Assembly (NCBI RefSeq): GCF_011059135.1
Contig: NZ_JAALGD010000017.1
Location: forward strand, 1-64,000
Source of the DNA: Brevibacillus sp. SYP-B805
GTDB lineage: Bacteria > Bacillota > Bacilli > Brevibacillales > Brevibacillaceae
Direction: 5' to 3'
Length of the DNA: 64,000 nucleotides
Positions 53,103-61,856 of this stretch are shown here, piece by piece (the first letter of the stretch is position 1; every line of letters begins with the position of its first letter). The notes under the pieces are model-generated. The model made no database searches. It was not told where the DNA came from and saw nothing but the letters and a program-made list of their open reading frames with translations. The translations under genes and the position numbers were made by a program.

Positions 53103-53957
53103 CTAGGGGTTTCGTAATAAGGGCATGTTGACTTTCTGAAAATTGATTTCGTCTTGCCGGTCAAATGCATCGATCAGTTCGTCAACGGAATGGAAAACAG
53201 CATGCTTATCAGGTGTGTAGGTTTCGTATGTCCGGATGGAGTCTTCCGCCATTTTCCTTAGCTTCCCCCGCGTATACGTTTGGAGAAGTTTATTCAATCT
53301 TTTCCGCTTTTTATGAAGCTCAACGTCCAGGGCGACGTCCTGCCGCGCAAACAATTCAGCCAAACGGTCCACCGAATCCCATGTCGCTGCTTGTTTGCGC
53401 AATCCCTGATAGTTGATAAAGTTCACTTCATTCAGCAAGTTAGATAAGGTTTGGTAATCTTCAGGAGTGAGATAGCCTCTGGCCAACATCTGATTAATGT
53501 TTTGTGACCCTTTCTCATAAATGACGCTGATCCTCTCTCGGCTTCCCGCCATGTAGCGGCACATATCGATCATCTTCTCCATGTCCTGCTTGAGGGTATT
53601 GTCCATCCGATCGTCGTAATAGGGCCGCAAAGCTTGAAGATATTCCAGCTTCTCCTTGTACATCCCGACTGGCTTGTTCTTTTCCATCGCAACCTCCCTT
53701 CTCCATTTGTGTGCACCTACGTTATATCCCTCGAACAGCTTCAACACGGGGGCCGCTTCATTACGCGGGACCAACTCACCGTCCGGCCGCATGATCAGGT
53801 ACCCGACCACCTCGTTCCTCCCCCATTTCCAATACTGCACTTTGTAGTAAAATCGGTCGTTCATCTTCGCTGCAAAAGGAAACATGACGGCCTTTTCCAA
53901 AAACCGTTTGAATTTTTGAATCTGCGTGCGAACTGGCCCGGATTGAACTACTTTCAT
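53103..53957 (-). CDS. uncharacterised partner protein (paralogue 3)
   Basis: 284 residues, cytoplasmic by composition, same family as 49251 and 52260: RFLEKAVMFPFAAKMNDRFYY, RPDGELVPRNEAAPVLKLFE, NKPVGMYKEKLEYLQALRPY, end MPLLRNP. It begins 15 bases after the second repeat-protein gene and may be coupled to it. The three paralogues differ most in the middle helical region, as expected if they match different partners. Confidence 0.7.
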   Translation of the reverse strand: MKVVQSGPVRTQIQKFKRFLEKAVMFPFAAKMNDRFYYKVQYWKWGRNEVVGYLIMRPDGELVPRNEAAPVLKLFEGYNVGAHKWRREVAMEKNKPVGMYKEKLEYLQALRPYYDDRMDNTLKQDMEKMIDMCRYMAGSRERISVIYEKGSQNINQMLARGYLTPEDYQTLSNLLNEVNFINYQGLRKQAATWDSVDRLAELFARQDVALDVELHKKRKRLNKLLQTYTRGKLRKMAEDSIRTYETYTPDKHAVFHSVDELIDAFDRQDEINFQKVNMPLLRNP

Positions 53958-53972
53958 CGAAAAGATCCTCCG

Positions 53973-55133
53973 TTACGCAAATATGGATTTTACCCAGCCA
54001 ACAGCTGCAGTGACCCCATTTTTTATCTTGTCATAGTATTTCACGATCCGGCTTGCTCCCCACAGAATGGCACCCGCAACGAACAAAACGGTTCCAACAG
54101 CTTGCACGAATGGTATGGGTATAACGGACGCAATAACGCCGGCATCCATCATCGCGCTTCCGAGATTCCCAACGCCATCGACAAACTTTTCCTTCCGCTC
54201 TTCTTCACTTTTACTTAAATCTTGTGCCTGCTTAAAATTGTCAAAGGTATCATACATGTCGAATCCGAAACTGATGGCCGCCGCTCCGACATTTAGTCCC
54301 TTGGCAATGCCGGGTAATCCCATTTCTTTTATATGGGGAAGGGATTGGATTTTATCCCCAAATTTGGTAATAGCATTTGAATTCATGACAAATTTGTAGT
54401 TCTCATAAAGTGACCATCCATCCAAGGAATCAATACCGAGACCCGTAATCTCTTTCATAAAGGGCGTATCTTTGAACACCAGATCCATCCCTTTTACAAA
54501 AAAACCACCTAAAAGCAACCCCTTGCCTTTCAAAGCCGTTTTCAAATCGACTTCACCAAGTTCTATCAGACCTGCGGTGTAGCCCAGTGTTCCGCCCATG
54601 ATATCTTTGACCGAATACTTTATGCCTTCGTAAGCCGATCGACCATTCTGTTTCGGTGGCTGCAAATTCCCGGGATGCAGATCTCCTGGCTGCAGATTAC
54701 CTAGCTCGGTGCTACCCGGACGTATCTCACCCGGCTTAACATCACCGGGCTGCATGTTGCCGGGACGCAAATTTCCAGGTTGCAAGCGGCCTGGCTGCAA
54801 ATCACCGGGTCTCAAAATTCCCGGCTGCATGTCGCCAGGCCGCATATCTTCTGGACGCAAATCGCCGGGACTCAAATCCCCGGGCTGCATACTGCCTGGC
54901 TGATATTGAGACGTATCCCAATGTAAATCTCCAGGCTGCAGTTTGCCCGGCTGCATGTTCCCGGGGGCCATATTTCCAGGTGCCATGTTACCTGGGGCCA
55001 TATTTCCGGGGGCCATGTTCCCCGGTTGAAGCCCTTCCGCTGCAGCGATGGCAGCATAAGGGAACACGTTCATCAAAAGAATCAGAAACGCAAATATTCC
55101 GGCAACTGCGGAACTTCTGAACAACCTCCTCAT
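53973..55133 (-). CDS. secreted protein with PG(D/N)(M/L)x pentapeptide repeats and hydrophobic C-terminal domain (copy 2)
   Basis: Start at ATG (MRRLFRSSAVAGIFAFLILL) as in copy 1; 386 residues. Signal peptide and first seven pentads are identical to copy 1; after HWDTSQYQ come about sixteen more variable pentads (PGSMQ, PGDLS, PGILR, PGRLQ). C-terminal domain: GGTLGYTAGLIELGEVDLKT, LNVGAAAISFGFDMYDTFDN and AVGWVKSIFA are shared with copy 1, while about 60 residues between them differ. Followed by its partner gene at 53103. The pattern of constant ends and a variable centre is like that of diversifying surface or effector proteins. Confidence 0.8.
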   Translation of the reverse strand: MRRLFRSSAVAGIFAFLILLMNVFPYAAIAAAEGLQPGNMAPGNMAPGNMAPGNMAPGNMQPGKLQPGDLHWDTSQYQPGSMQPGDLSPGDLRPEDMRPGDMQPGILRPGDLQPGRLQPGNLRPGNMQPGDVKPGEIRPGSTELGNLQPGDLHPGNLQPPKQNGRSAYEGIKYSVKDIMGGTLGYTAGLIELGEVDLKTALKGKGLLLGGFFVKGMDLVFKDTPFMKEITGLGIDSLDGWSLYENYKFVMNSNAITKFGDKIQSLPHIKEMGLPGIAKGLNVGAAAISFGFDMYDTFDNFKQAQDLSKSEEERKEKFVDGVGNLGSAMMDAGVIASVIPIPFVQAVGTVLFVAGAILWGASRIVKYYDKIKNGVTAAVGWVKSIFA

Positions 55134-55199
55134 CTTTTTACCGCCCCTCTTCATTTCCATATCCAACACGGAGCCGTTCTTCCCTTTTCCCACAGTCGT

Positions 55200-56615
55200 T
55201 TAATTGCCCGTCATATGCTCGCCGTACTTTTTATTGATCTCGTCAATGGCTTCCTTATAGCTTTTTTCCGTTAGAGAAAACAATAAGTTCTGAAGTTCTG
55301 CTGCTCTTATACCGGCTAAATTGTTTTGCTGCAGCATGATGTTGATGAGAGCGTTCCTTGTGTCACTCGATATGATGCCCCGGTTGCCTAGGGAATGAAT
55401 GAAATTGGAAATATTATCCATTTCCTCCCCCGCTGCTATTATCCAATCCGAATAGAAATTGAATGTATCTACCAGTCGTCTGTCCAGCTTCTTCGACACA
55501 GCAATTGTTGCTTGATGCTGCCATTCCCACCATTTCTTGGCGATATCCTGTGCCTGCTGAAACTCTTTTTTCAGCTCATCCTGATTGCGGATCAACAAAT
55601 AGCGGCCGCCAGCGGCCTGAGCTACTTCCTTCAACTGTCGCTGCCCCTCCCCGTCCACGCCAAAGCCGATGACATTGACGATGGGCGCTATGTTGGATTG
55701 GGCCAACTGCTTCGCTGCCTCAACGGGGTTGCCGTCGCACGTTTCGATGCCGTCACTAACCAGATAGATCATATTGTTGTTTTTGTCCCCGGGTAGCCCG
55801 GTAAAATCCTTCAGCGCTTCCTGCAGCGAATAGGCGATCGGGGTATATCCCGTCGGCTGGAATCGGGACAGCGCATTTTGCAGCTTCTGGGCATCATAGG
55901 GCTGCATGCCGTATACCAATTCGCTGCTCCCGCAGGAGAGCGCCTTGTCGGACTCTTTCCCGCTCCCTTTGTGGCCGTAAACCCGCAGGGCGACATGCGC
56001 TTCTTTGGGCAAGGATGCGGCAAACTCCCTGATCGCCTCTTTCGCGGCCTCCATCCTCGTCTTGCCATCCATTTTCTCCGCCATGCTCCCGCTCGCATCC
56101 AGAATGATCTCCACATTGTACCGCTCTTTAAACTGATAACGGGGATCTTCGATGTTCGGATCGCCAAAAGAAGCCATCTTGATCTCGTCCATCAATTGCT
56201 GGGGATCCGGATAATCCTCGGCAAACAACCCCAACAAGGCAAGGTAATACAAGTCAAGGATTTCCTGATCCGGCTGTTCGATCTTGGGGAACTGCTCCAA
56301 AATGGGCAGCATTTCCTTCTCATGATCGTAATATTTTAGATTCGCAAAACGTCCGGGCGGTAATGCGGCAAACTCTTCCGCCGTTTCCGGCCTCTTTGTG
56401 ACCCCTGGGGGAATCCACGCCTTCAGCGCCTTGATCTTTTCCTCCCTGGACGGTTCCTGTGCTGCCGGAGCCTGGGTGGGTGCTGCAGGTGTTTGAACGG
56501 CTTCGGCCGGCTTTTCTCCTGCCTGCTCCCTGGAGGGTTCTTTCTCCTCGTTGGAGCAAGCATTTAGCACAATCAGCAGGAGAAAAGCCAGCAAAAGCGT
56601 CTGGATAATCTTCAT
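55200..56615 (-). CDS. VWA-domain lipoprotein, tandem copy A
   Basis: 471 residues. Lipobox LNAC with Cys20, a Pro/Ala/Gln linker to about 60, a helical segment (60-165), then the VWA domain: Asp173-Ala-Ser175-Gly-Ser177 (ILDASGSM), Thr255 or Thr258 in QPTGYTPI and Asp288 in LVSDGIETCDGNP. All metal-site residues are present. Cys228 and Cys293 could form a disulfide. The last 125 residues are helical and differ from copies B and C. Such proteins act as metal-dependent adhesion or scaffold modules on the outer membrane face. Third of three tandem copies in transcription order. Confidence 0.88.
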   Translation of the reverse strand: MKIIQTLLLAFLLLIVLNACSNEEKEPSREQAGEKPAEAVQTPAAPTQAPAAQEPSREEKIKALKAWIPPGVTKRPETAEEFAALPPGRFANLKYYDHEKEMLPILEQFPKIEQPDQEILDLYYLALLGLFAEDYPDPQQLMDEIKMASFGDPNIEDPRYQFKERYNVEIILDASGSMAEKMDGKTRMEAAKEAIREFAASLPKEAHVALRVYGHKGSGKESDKALSCGSSELVYGMQPYDAQKLQNALSRFQPTGYTPIAYSLQEALKDFTGLPGDKNNNMIYLVSDGIETCDGNPVEAAKQLAQSNIAPIVNVIGFGVDGEGQRQLKEVAQAAGGRYLLIRNQDELKKEFQQAQDIAKKWWEWQHQATIAVSKKLDRRLVDTFNFYSDWIIAAGEEMDNISNFIHSLGNRGIISSDTRNALINIMLQQNNLAGIRAAELQNLLFSLTEKSYKEAIDEINKKYGEHMTGN

Positions 56616-56675
56616 CGGTTCGTACCCCCGTCATGTTCGGACTGTTCTTGGCATGATACCAGATGCCATCATCGT

Positions 56676-58091
56676 TTAATTGCCCGTCACATGCTCGCCA
56701 TACTTTTGATTGATCTCGTCAATGGCTTCCTTATAGCTCTTTTCCGCCAAAGAACTCAAAAAGCTCTCTAGTTCTTCTCCTCTTTTATAGGCCAAATCGG
56801 ACTGCTTCTCCATGATGTCATTAAGAGCTTTCTCTGCGTCGCTCGATAGGATGTCCCGGTTGCCCAAGGAACGAATGAAAAAGACAAGGTTATACCTTTC
56901 TTGCCTCGCTGCAGTTTTCCAATCAAAGTGGTAAGCGTGTATATTTTTCAATCGTCTGTTTCGGGTCATCGTCTCAACATATGATGCATGCCGACGCCAT
57001 TGCGACCATTTGTTGGCGATTTCTCTTGCCTGCCGAAACTCTTTTTGCAGCTCATCCTGATTGTGGATCAATAAATAGCGGCCGCCAGCAGCCTGAGCCA
57101 CCTCCTTCAACTGTCGCTGCCCCTCCCCGTCCACGCCAAAGCCGATGACATTGACGATGGGCGCTATGTTGGATTGGGCCAACTGCTTCGCTGCCTCAAC
57201 GGGGTTGCCGTCGCACGTTTCGATGCCGTCACTAACCAGATAGATCATATTGTTGTTTTTGTCCCCGGGTAGGCCGGTAAAATCTTTCAGCGCTTCCTGC
57301 AGCGAATAGGCGATCGGGGTATAGCCCGTCGGCTGGAACCGGGACAGCGCATTTTGCAGCTTCTGGGCATCATAGGGCTGCATGCCGTATACCAATTCGC
57401 TGCTCCCGCAGGAAAGGGCCTTGTCGGACTCCTTGCCGCTGCCTTTGTGGCCGTATACCCGCAGGGCGACATGCGCTTCTTTTGGCAAGGATGCGGCAAA
57501 CTCCCTGATCGCTTCTTTCGCAGCCTCCATCCTTGTCTTGCCATCCATTTGTTCCGCCATGCTCCCGCTCGCGTCCAGAATGATCTCCACATTGTACTGT
57601 TCTTTAAACTGATAACGGGGATCTTCGATGTCCGGGTCGCCAAAAGAAGCCAGCTTGATCTCGTCAATCAACTGCTGGGGATCCGGATAATCCTCGGCAA
57701 ACAACCCCAATAAGGCAAGGTAATACAAGTCGATGATTTCCTGATCCGGCTGTTCCACTTTGGGGAACTGCTGCAAAATGGGCGAAAATTCCTCTACGTG
57801 GTGGATATAGCGAAGATTCGCAAAACGTCCGGGCGGAAACGCGGCAAACTCTTCCGCCGTTTCCGGCTTCTTTGTGACCCCCGGGGGAATCCACGCCTTC
57901 AGCGCCTTGATCTTCTCCTCCCTGGACGGTTCCTGCGCTGCCGGGGTCTGGGTGGGTGCTGCAGGTGTTTGAACGGTTTCGACCGGTTTTTCTCCTGCCT
58001 GCTCCCTGGAGGGTTCTTTTTCCTCGTTGGAGCAAGCATTTAGCACAATCAGCAGGAGAAAAGCCAGCAAAAGCGTCTGGATAATCTTCAT
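56676..58091 (-). CDS. VWA-domain lipoprotein, tandem copy B
   Basis: 471 residues, nearly identical to copy A from the signal peptide to about residue 345 (same lipobox, DASGSMAEQMDGKTRMEAAK, QPTGYTPIAYSLQEALKDF). It then changes to a different C-terminal helical region (ANKWSQWRRHASYVETMTRN, FFIRSLGNRDILSSDAEKAL) that is close to that of copy C. Start codon and upstream GGGGGTACGAACCG are shared by all three copies. Confidence 0.88.
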   Translation of the reverse strand: MKIIQTLLLAFLLLIVLNACSNEEKEPSREQAGEKPVETVQTPAAPTQTPAAQEPSREEKIKALKAWIPPGVTKKPETAEEFAAFPPGRFANLRYIHHVEEFSPILQQFPKVEQPDQEIIDLYYLALLGLFAEDYPDPQQLIDEIKLASFGDPDIEDPRYQFKEQYNVEIILDASGSMAEQMDGKTRMEAAKEAIREFAASLPKEAHVALRVYGHKGSGKESDKALSCGSSELVYGMQPYDAQKLQNALSRFQPTGYTPIAYSLQEALKDFTGLPGDKNNNMIYLVSDGIETCDGNPVEAAKQLAQSNIAPIVNVIGFGVDGEGQRQLKEVAQAAGGRYLLIHNQDELQKEFRQAREIANKWSQWRRHASYVETMTRNRRLKNIHAYHFDWKTAARQERYNLVFFIRSLGNRDILSSDAEKALNDIMEKQSDLAYKRGEELESFLSSLAEKSYKEAIDEINQKYGEHVTGN

Positions 58092-58150
58092 CGGTTCGTA
58101 CCCCCGTCATGTTCGGATTGTATTTGGCATGTTCCCCGGTCCATCATCGT

Positions 58151-59569
58151 TTAATTGCCCGTCACATGCTCGCCATACTTTTTATTGATCTCGTCAATGG
58201 CTTCCTTATAGCTCTTTTCCGTTAGAGATCTCAAAAAGCTCTCTAGTTCGTCTCCTCTTTTATAGGCCACATCGAATTGTTTCTCTCTAATGTCATTGAG
58301 GGCTTTCTCTGCGTCTTTCGACAGGATGTCCCGGTTGCCCAAGGCACGAATGACAAAGAAAAGGTTATACTTTTCTTCCCGCGCTGCCGTTACCCAATCA
58401 TAATGGTAAGCGTGTATATCCATCATTCGTTTGTTTCGGTTCAGCGTCTCAACAAATGATGCATGCCGACGCCACTGCGACCATTTGTAGGCGATCTCCC
58501 TTGCCTGCTGAAACTCTTTCTTCAGCTCATTCTGGTTGCGGATCAACAGATAGCGGCCCCCGGCGGCCTGAGCCACTTCCTTCAGCTGTCGCTGCCCCTC
58601 CCCGTCCACGCCAAAGCCGATGACATTAACGATGGGCGCTATGTTGGATTTGGCCAACTGCTTCCCCGCCTCAACGGGGTTGCCGTCGCAGGTTTCGATG
58701 CCGTCACTGACCAGATAGATCATATTGTTGTTTTTGTCCCCGGAAAGGCCGGTAAAATCTTTCAGCGCTTCCTGCAGCGAATAAGCGATCGGGGTATATC
58801 CCGTCGGCTGGAACCGGTCCAGCGCGTTTTGCAGCTTTTGGGCATCATAGGGCTGCATGCCGTATACCAATTCGCTGCTCCCGCAGGAGAGCGCCTTGTC
58901 GGACTCCTTGCCGCTGCCTTTGTGGCCGTAAACCCGCAGGGCGACATGTGCTTCTTTGGGCAAGGATGCGGCAAACTCCCTGATCGCTTCTTTCGCGGCC
59001 TCCATCCTTGTCTTGCCATCCATTTTTTCCGCCATGCTCCCGCTCGCGTCCAGAATGATCTCCACATTGTACCGCTCTTTAAACTGAAAACGGGGGTCTT
59101 CGATGTTCGGGTCGCCAAAAGAAGCCATCTTGATCTCGTCCATCAATTGCTGGGGATCCGGATAATCCTCGGCAAACAACCCCAACAAGGCAAGGTAATA
59201 CAAGTCAAGGATTTCCTGATCCGGCTGTTCCACTTTGGGGAACTGCTGCAAAATGGGGAGAATCTCCTCTTCGTGATCAACATATCGAAGATTCGCAAAA
59301 CGTCCGGGCGGAAACGCGGCAAACTCTTCCGCCGTTTCCGGCCTCTTTGCGACCCCCGGGGGAATCAACGCCTTTAACGCCTTGATCTTCTCTTCCCTGG
59401 ACGGTTCCTGCGCTGCCGGGGCCTGGGTGGGTGCTGCAGGTGTTTGAACAGCTTCGGCTGGCTTTTCCCTTGCCTGCTCCTTGGATGGTTCTTCCTCGTT
59501 GGAACAAGCATTTAACAGTATCAGTATCATCAGGAGAAAAGCCAGCAAAAGCGTCTGGATAATCTTCAT
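58151..59569 (-). CDS. VWA-domain lipoprotein, tandem copy C
   Basis: 472 residues. Same plan as copies A and B with a slightly altered signal peptide (LLMILILLNAC) and an intact metal site (DASGSM, SDGIETCDGNP). The C-terminal region (SQWRRHASFVETLNRNKRMM, FFVIRALGNRDILSKDAEKA) is closest to copy B. It is the first VWA gene after the pilin gene flp, 92 bases downstream, separated by a perfect hairpin. Confidence 0.88.
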   Translation of the reverse strand: MKIIQTLLLAFLLMILILLNACSNEEEPSKEQAREKPAEAVQTPAAPTQAPAAQEPSREEKIKALKALIPPGVAKRPETAEEFAAFPPGRFANLRYVDHEEEILPILQQFPKVEQPDQEILDLYYLALLGLFAEDYPDPQQLMDEIKMASFGDPNIEDPRFQFKERYNVEIILDASGSMAEKMDGKTRMEAAKEAIREFAASLPKEAHVALRVYGHKGSGKESDKALSCGSSELVYGMQPYDAQKLQNALDRFQPTGYTPIAYSLQEALKDFTGLSGDKNNNMIYLVSDGIETCDGNPVEAGKQLAKSNIAPIVNVIGFGVDGEGQRQLKEVAQAAGGRYLLIRNQNELKKEFQQAREIAYKWSQWRRHASFVETLNRNKRMMDIHAYHYDWVTAAREEKYNLFFVIRALGNRDILSKDAEKALNDIREKQFDVAYKRGDELESFLRSLTEKSYKEAIDEINKKYGEHVTGN

Positions 59570-59608
59570 CGGTTCGTACCCCCGTCATGTTCGGACTGTA
59601 ATTCGGCA

Positions 59609-59640
59609 GGTAGTGGTGAAAACGAATCTTCACCACTACC
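59609..59640 (-). terminator. stem-loop between flp and the VWA genes
   Basis: GGTAGTGGTGAA and TTCACCACTACC form a perfect 12-bp stem around AACGAATC. No T-run follows in the minus sense, so it may stabilise the pilin mRNA or attenuate rather than fully terminate transcription. Pilin genes often have such a hairpin to raise their expression over downstream genes. Confidence 0.55.
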
Positions 59641-59661
59641 TCCTCCATAGCTAACGTTTCC

Positions 59662-59883
59662 TCAACTGCCAGAAAGGGCATTACCGATTTTTTCAATGAT
59701 CTTCTTTAACGTGTTCGCTACAGCGTTCCCAACGAGTTCATCTTTACTTAATAAGGTTGAAACCGCGCCTAATATCGCCATCACAACACCAGCCAGCGCG
59801 ATCCACTCGATCGCCTGCGCCCCTTTCTCATTGTGCAAGGGACTGGTCACCTTCACATACATCTTCTGCATCCAGCTTGTCAT
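59662..59883 (-). CDS. flp: Flp-type pilin
   Basis: Start at ATG (MTSWMQKMYV) after GGGGAGTG; 73 residues, the normal small size of Flp prepilins. A basic leader ends at Gly21, followed by AQAIEWIALAGVVMAILGAV: cleavage after Gly, Glu at +5 and an aromatic at +6, then a 20-residue hydrophobic stretch, as in Flp/Fap pilins (family motif G/xxxxEY; here Trp for Tyr). It would be the main subunit of the Tad pilus. It lies between tadC and the VWA lipoproteins. Confidence 0.8.
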   Translation of the reverse strand: MTSWMQKMYVKVTSPLHNEKGAQAIEWIALAGVVMAILGAVSTLLSKDELVGNAVANTLKKIIEKIGNALSGS

Positions 59884-59989
59884 TTTTTCTTCACTCCCCT
59901 CATGTAAAATGTTGATTCTTACGCACAAACAACGTTCCCGCTCCCTCCTCAATCTGACGGGCATCACCTCCCCAAAAGGCAAGCTCTGC

Positions 59990-60925
59990 TTACTTCCACA
60001 TATCCGTGAAGATTTTCGTGTCTTTCATCATGTTCAGCACCATCAGCCCGCCAATCATCAACACAGCCGTCGGCGCTACGACAAACGTCGTGATCAAGGT
60101 TACTTTCGGCGATGCTTTCGCTGCCTTTTCCTTCACCAGTTCTTTCCGCATTCTTCTCATATTCTCCGCCTGCAGCTTGAACGTGACGGCAATCGGCACC
60201 CCCAGCCGCATTCCCTGAATCAAGGCCTTGATCAGCAGTTGAAATTCAGGATTGTCGTTGCGCTTCAGCAGCTCTTCATACGCCTTTTCCCGCGGAACGC
60301 CGAGATCGATCTCCTGGATGAACCGGGAAAACTCTTCGCGCAGCGGTCCGTCAAAATACCGGACCACCTCCCGCAGAGACTGATCGAGGCTGCCCCCCGC
60401 CTGCAGGGTGACGCTCACCGTGTCCAGAAATTCCGGCAGATCGTAGCGAATCTGCTGCTGCCGTTCCCGCGCCTTTTTCTTCAACAGCAGGATCGGGAGA
60501 AAGTAGCCCACCATCGGCCACGCCACCAACCCAAACTGCGAGAAGGGAAACCCCAGCACGAACAAGAAGGCGCCGACGAAAAAACCGAGCAGGGCCAACA
60601 CGATTTTTACCCCCTGAAAACGGGCGACGGTCAGATCGAGCGGGCGGCCGGCCTTCAGCAGCCAGTCTTCCACTTCGTGCGATTCGCTGAAGAAGTTGAT
60701 GCGCTGGCCTACTGCCGCATAGTCGTCCCCGTATTTCAGAATCCGCTTGACCAGGCGCTCCGTAGGGGTTTCCGGCTTTCGCACATGGTAGGTGCGGTAT
60801 CCGGTCACGTCATGCAGATGGGCGATCAGCTTCTGTTTCTCAACCGTATAGCGATACCATTCCTTTAAAAAAATGGAAAATAACAGCAGAAACAGGAACA
60901 GGCACGTGATGATCAAGGCATCCAT
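59990..60925 (-). CDS. tadC: Tad pilus platform protein TadC
   Basis: 311 residues, type II secretion F domain. Helices at about 3-22, 95-140 and near the C-terminus (VTLITTFVVAPTAVLMIGGL). Central conserved part: YDLPEFLDTVSVTLQAGGSL, DQSLREVVRYFDGPLREEFS and ALIQGMRLGVPIAVTFKLQA. It forms the inner membrane platform with TadB. The start is four bases after the tadB stop. Confidence 0.9.
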   Translation of the reverse strand: MDALIITCLFLFLLLFSIFLKEWYRYTVEKQKLIAHLHDVTGYRTYHVRKPETPTERLVKRILKYGDDYAAVGQRINFFSESHEVEDWLLKAGRPLDLTVARFQGVKIVLALLGFFVGAFLFVLGFPFSQFGLVAWPMVGYFLPILLLKKKARERQQQIRYDLPEFLDTVSVTLQAGGSLDQSLREVVRYFDGPLREEFSRFIQEIDLGVPREKAYEELLKRNDNPEFQLLIKALIQGMRLGVPIAVTFKLQAENMRRMRKELVKEKAAKASPKVTLITTFVVAPTAVLMIGGLMVLNMMKDTKIFTDMWK

Positions 60926-60929
60926 GGTT

Positions 60930-61856
60930 TCACACCTTTATATTGGTCACTTTCTTTACCAGCACGTACGACAGAAGCGTCCCCGCCGCAAACAACCCCA
61001 ACAGGATGAATCCCACCGGCGTAAACAGCGGATCGATAAACCCCTTGTTCATCATGTTCATCATCAGCACCAGGGCGATCGGCATGATCGGGACGAGGAT
61101 GGCCACATAGCGCTGTTCGGCCGTCATCGTCTTGATTTCCTGCATAACAAGCCGACGTTCCTCCAGCGTCTCCGCCATCTCCTGCAGCACTTCGCTCAAA
61201 TTCCCGCCGGCGCGCCGCTGAATCAGCAGCGTAGCCGCGAATATGCGGAAATCCCGGGACGGAATGCGCCTCTCCATATCGGCCAGCGCCCGGTCGAAGC
61301 TGACGCCCAGCTGCAGCTCGCGGGCCATGCGGCTGAACTCCTCTTTGGCCGGATCGTCCATCTCTCTGGCGACCAGTTCGATGCCCTGTGTCAGCGTCAG
61401 CCCGGCCCGCAGGGAGTTGGCCAGCATCCGGCACACCTCGGACAGCTGATCATTCAGCCTCTCCTGGTATTTGTTGCGCCTGACAAAGAACAGGATCTTC
61501 TGGATGACGTAGATCGTCAGAAGCCCGCCGGAAAGATTGTAGGGAAAAGCCAGGCCAACGACATTGTTCAAAAAGAAGGCGATGCCCATCGCTCCCACAA
61601 TCATCGCGCCGTAAAATTCAGAGGGCGCCAGCGGAATGTTCACCTTTTTCAGCGCGCGCTGCAGTTCCTTCGCATGCGGCGTCCGGTCAAACCGATCCCC
61701 CCACACGATGATGAAGCTTTTCCGCGTGGATTTGACGTCGTACCACTCTTCCGCTTTCTTTTTCCACTCGTTCTTTTTCGCCCGATACCCCAGATATTCA
61801 TAAACGCCCCAGATGAAAAACAGCACCGCCAGGCTAAACAGTATGGAGATGCTCAT
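60930..61856 (-). CDS. tadB: Tad pilus platform protein TadB
   Basis: 308 residues, type II secretion F domain, paralogous to TadC. N-terminal helix, then a basic loop, two helices near 85-125, the conserved cytoplasmic part LSEVCRMLANSLRAGLTLTQ, MARELQLGVSFDRALADMER and RRAGGNLSEVLQEMAETLEE, and two C-terminal helices. It overlaps the end of tadA by 23 bases, so translation is probably coupled. Confidence 0.9.
   Translation of the reverse strand: MSISILFSLAVLFFIWGVYEYLGYRAKKNEWKKKAEEWYDVKSTRKSFIIVWGDRFDRTPHAKELQRALKKVNIPLAPSEFYGAMIVGAMGIAFFLNNVVGLAFPYNLSGGLLTIYVIQKILFFVRRNKYQERLNDQLSEVCRMLANSLRAGLTLTQGIELVAREMDDPAKEEFSRMARELQLGVSFDRALADMERRIPSRDFRIFAATLLIQRRAGGNLSEVLQEMAETLEERRLVMQEIKTMTAEQRYVAILVPIMPIALVLMMNMMNKGFIDPLFTPVGFILLGLFAAGTLLSYVLVKKVTNIKV

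Noticed and set aside
59917-59965. A fourth copy of the 40-bp dispersed repeat (GTTCCCGCTC near 59930)
   Set aside because: Only about ten bases match and the left half is absent, so it is probably chance.
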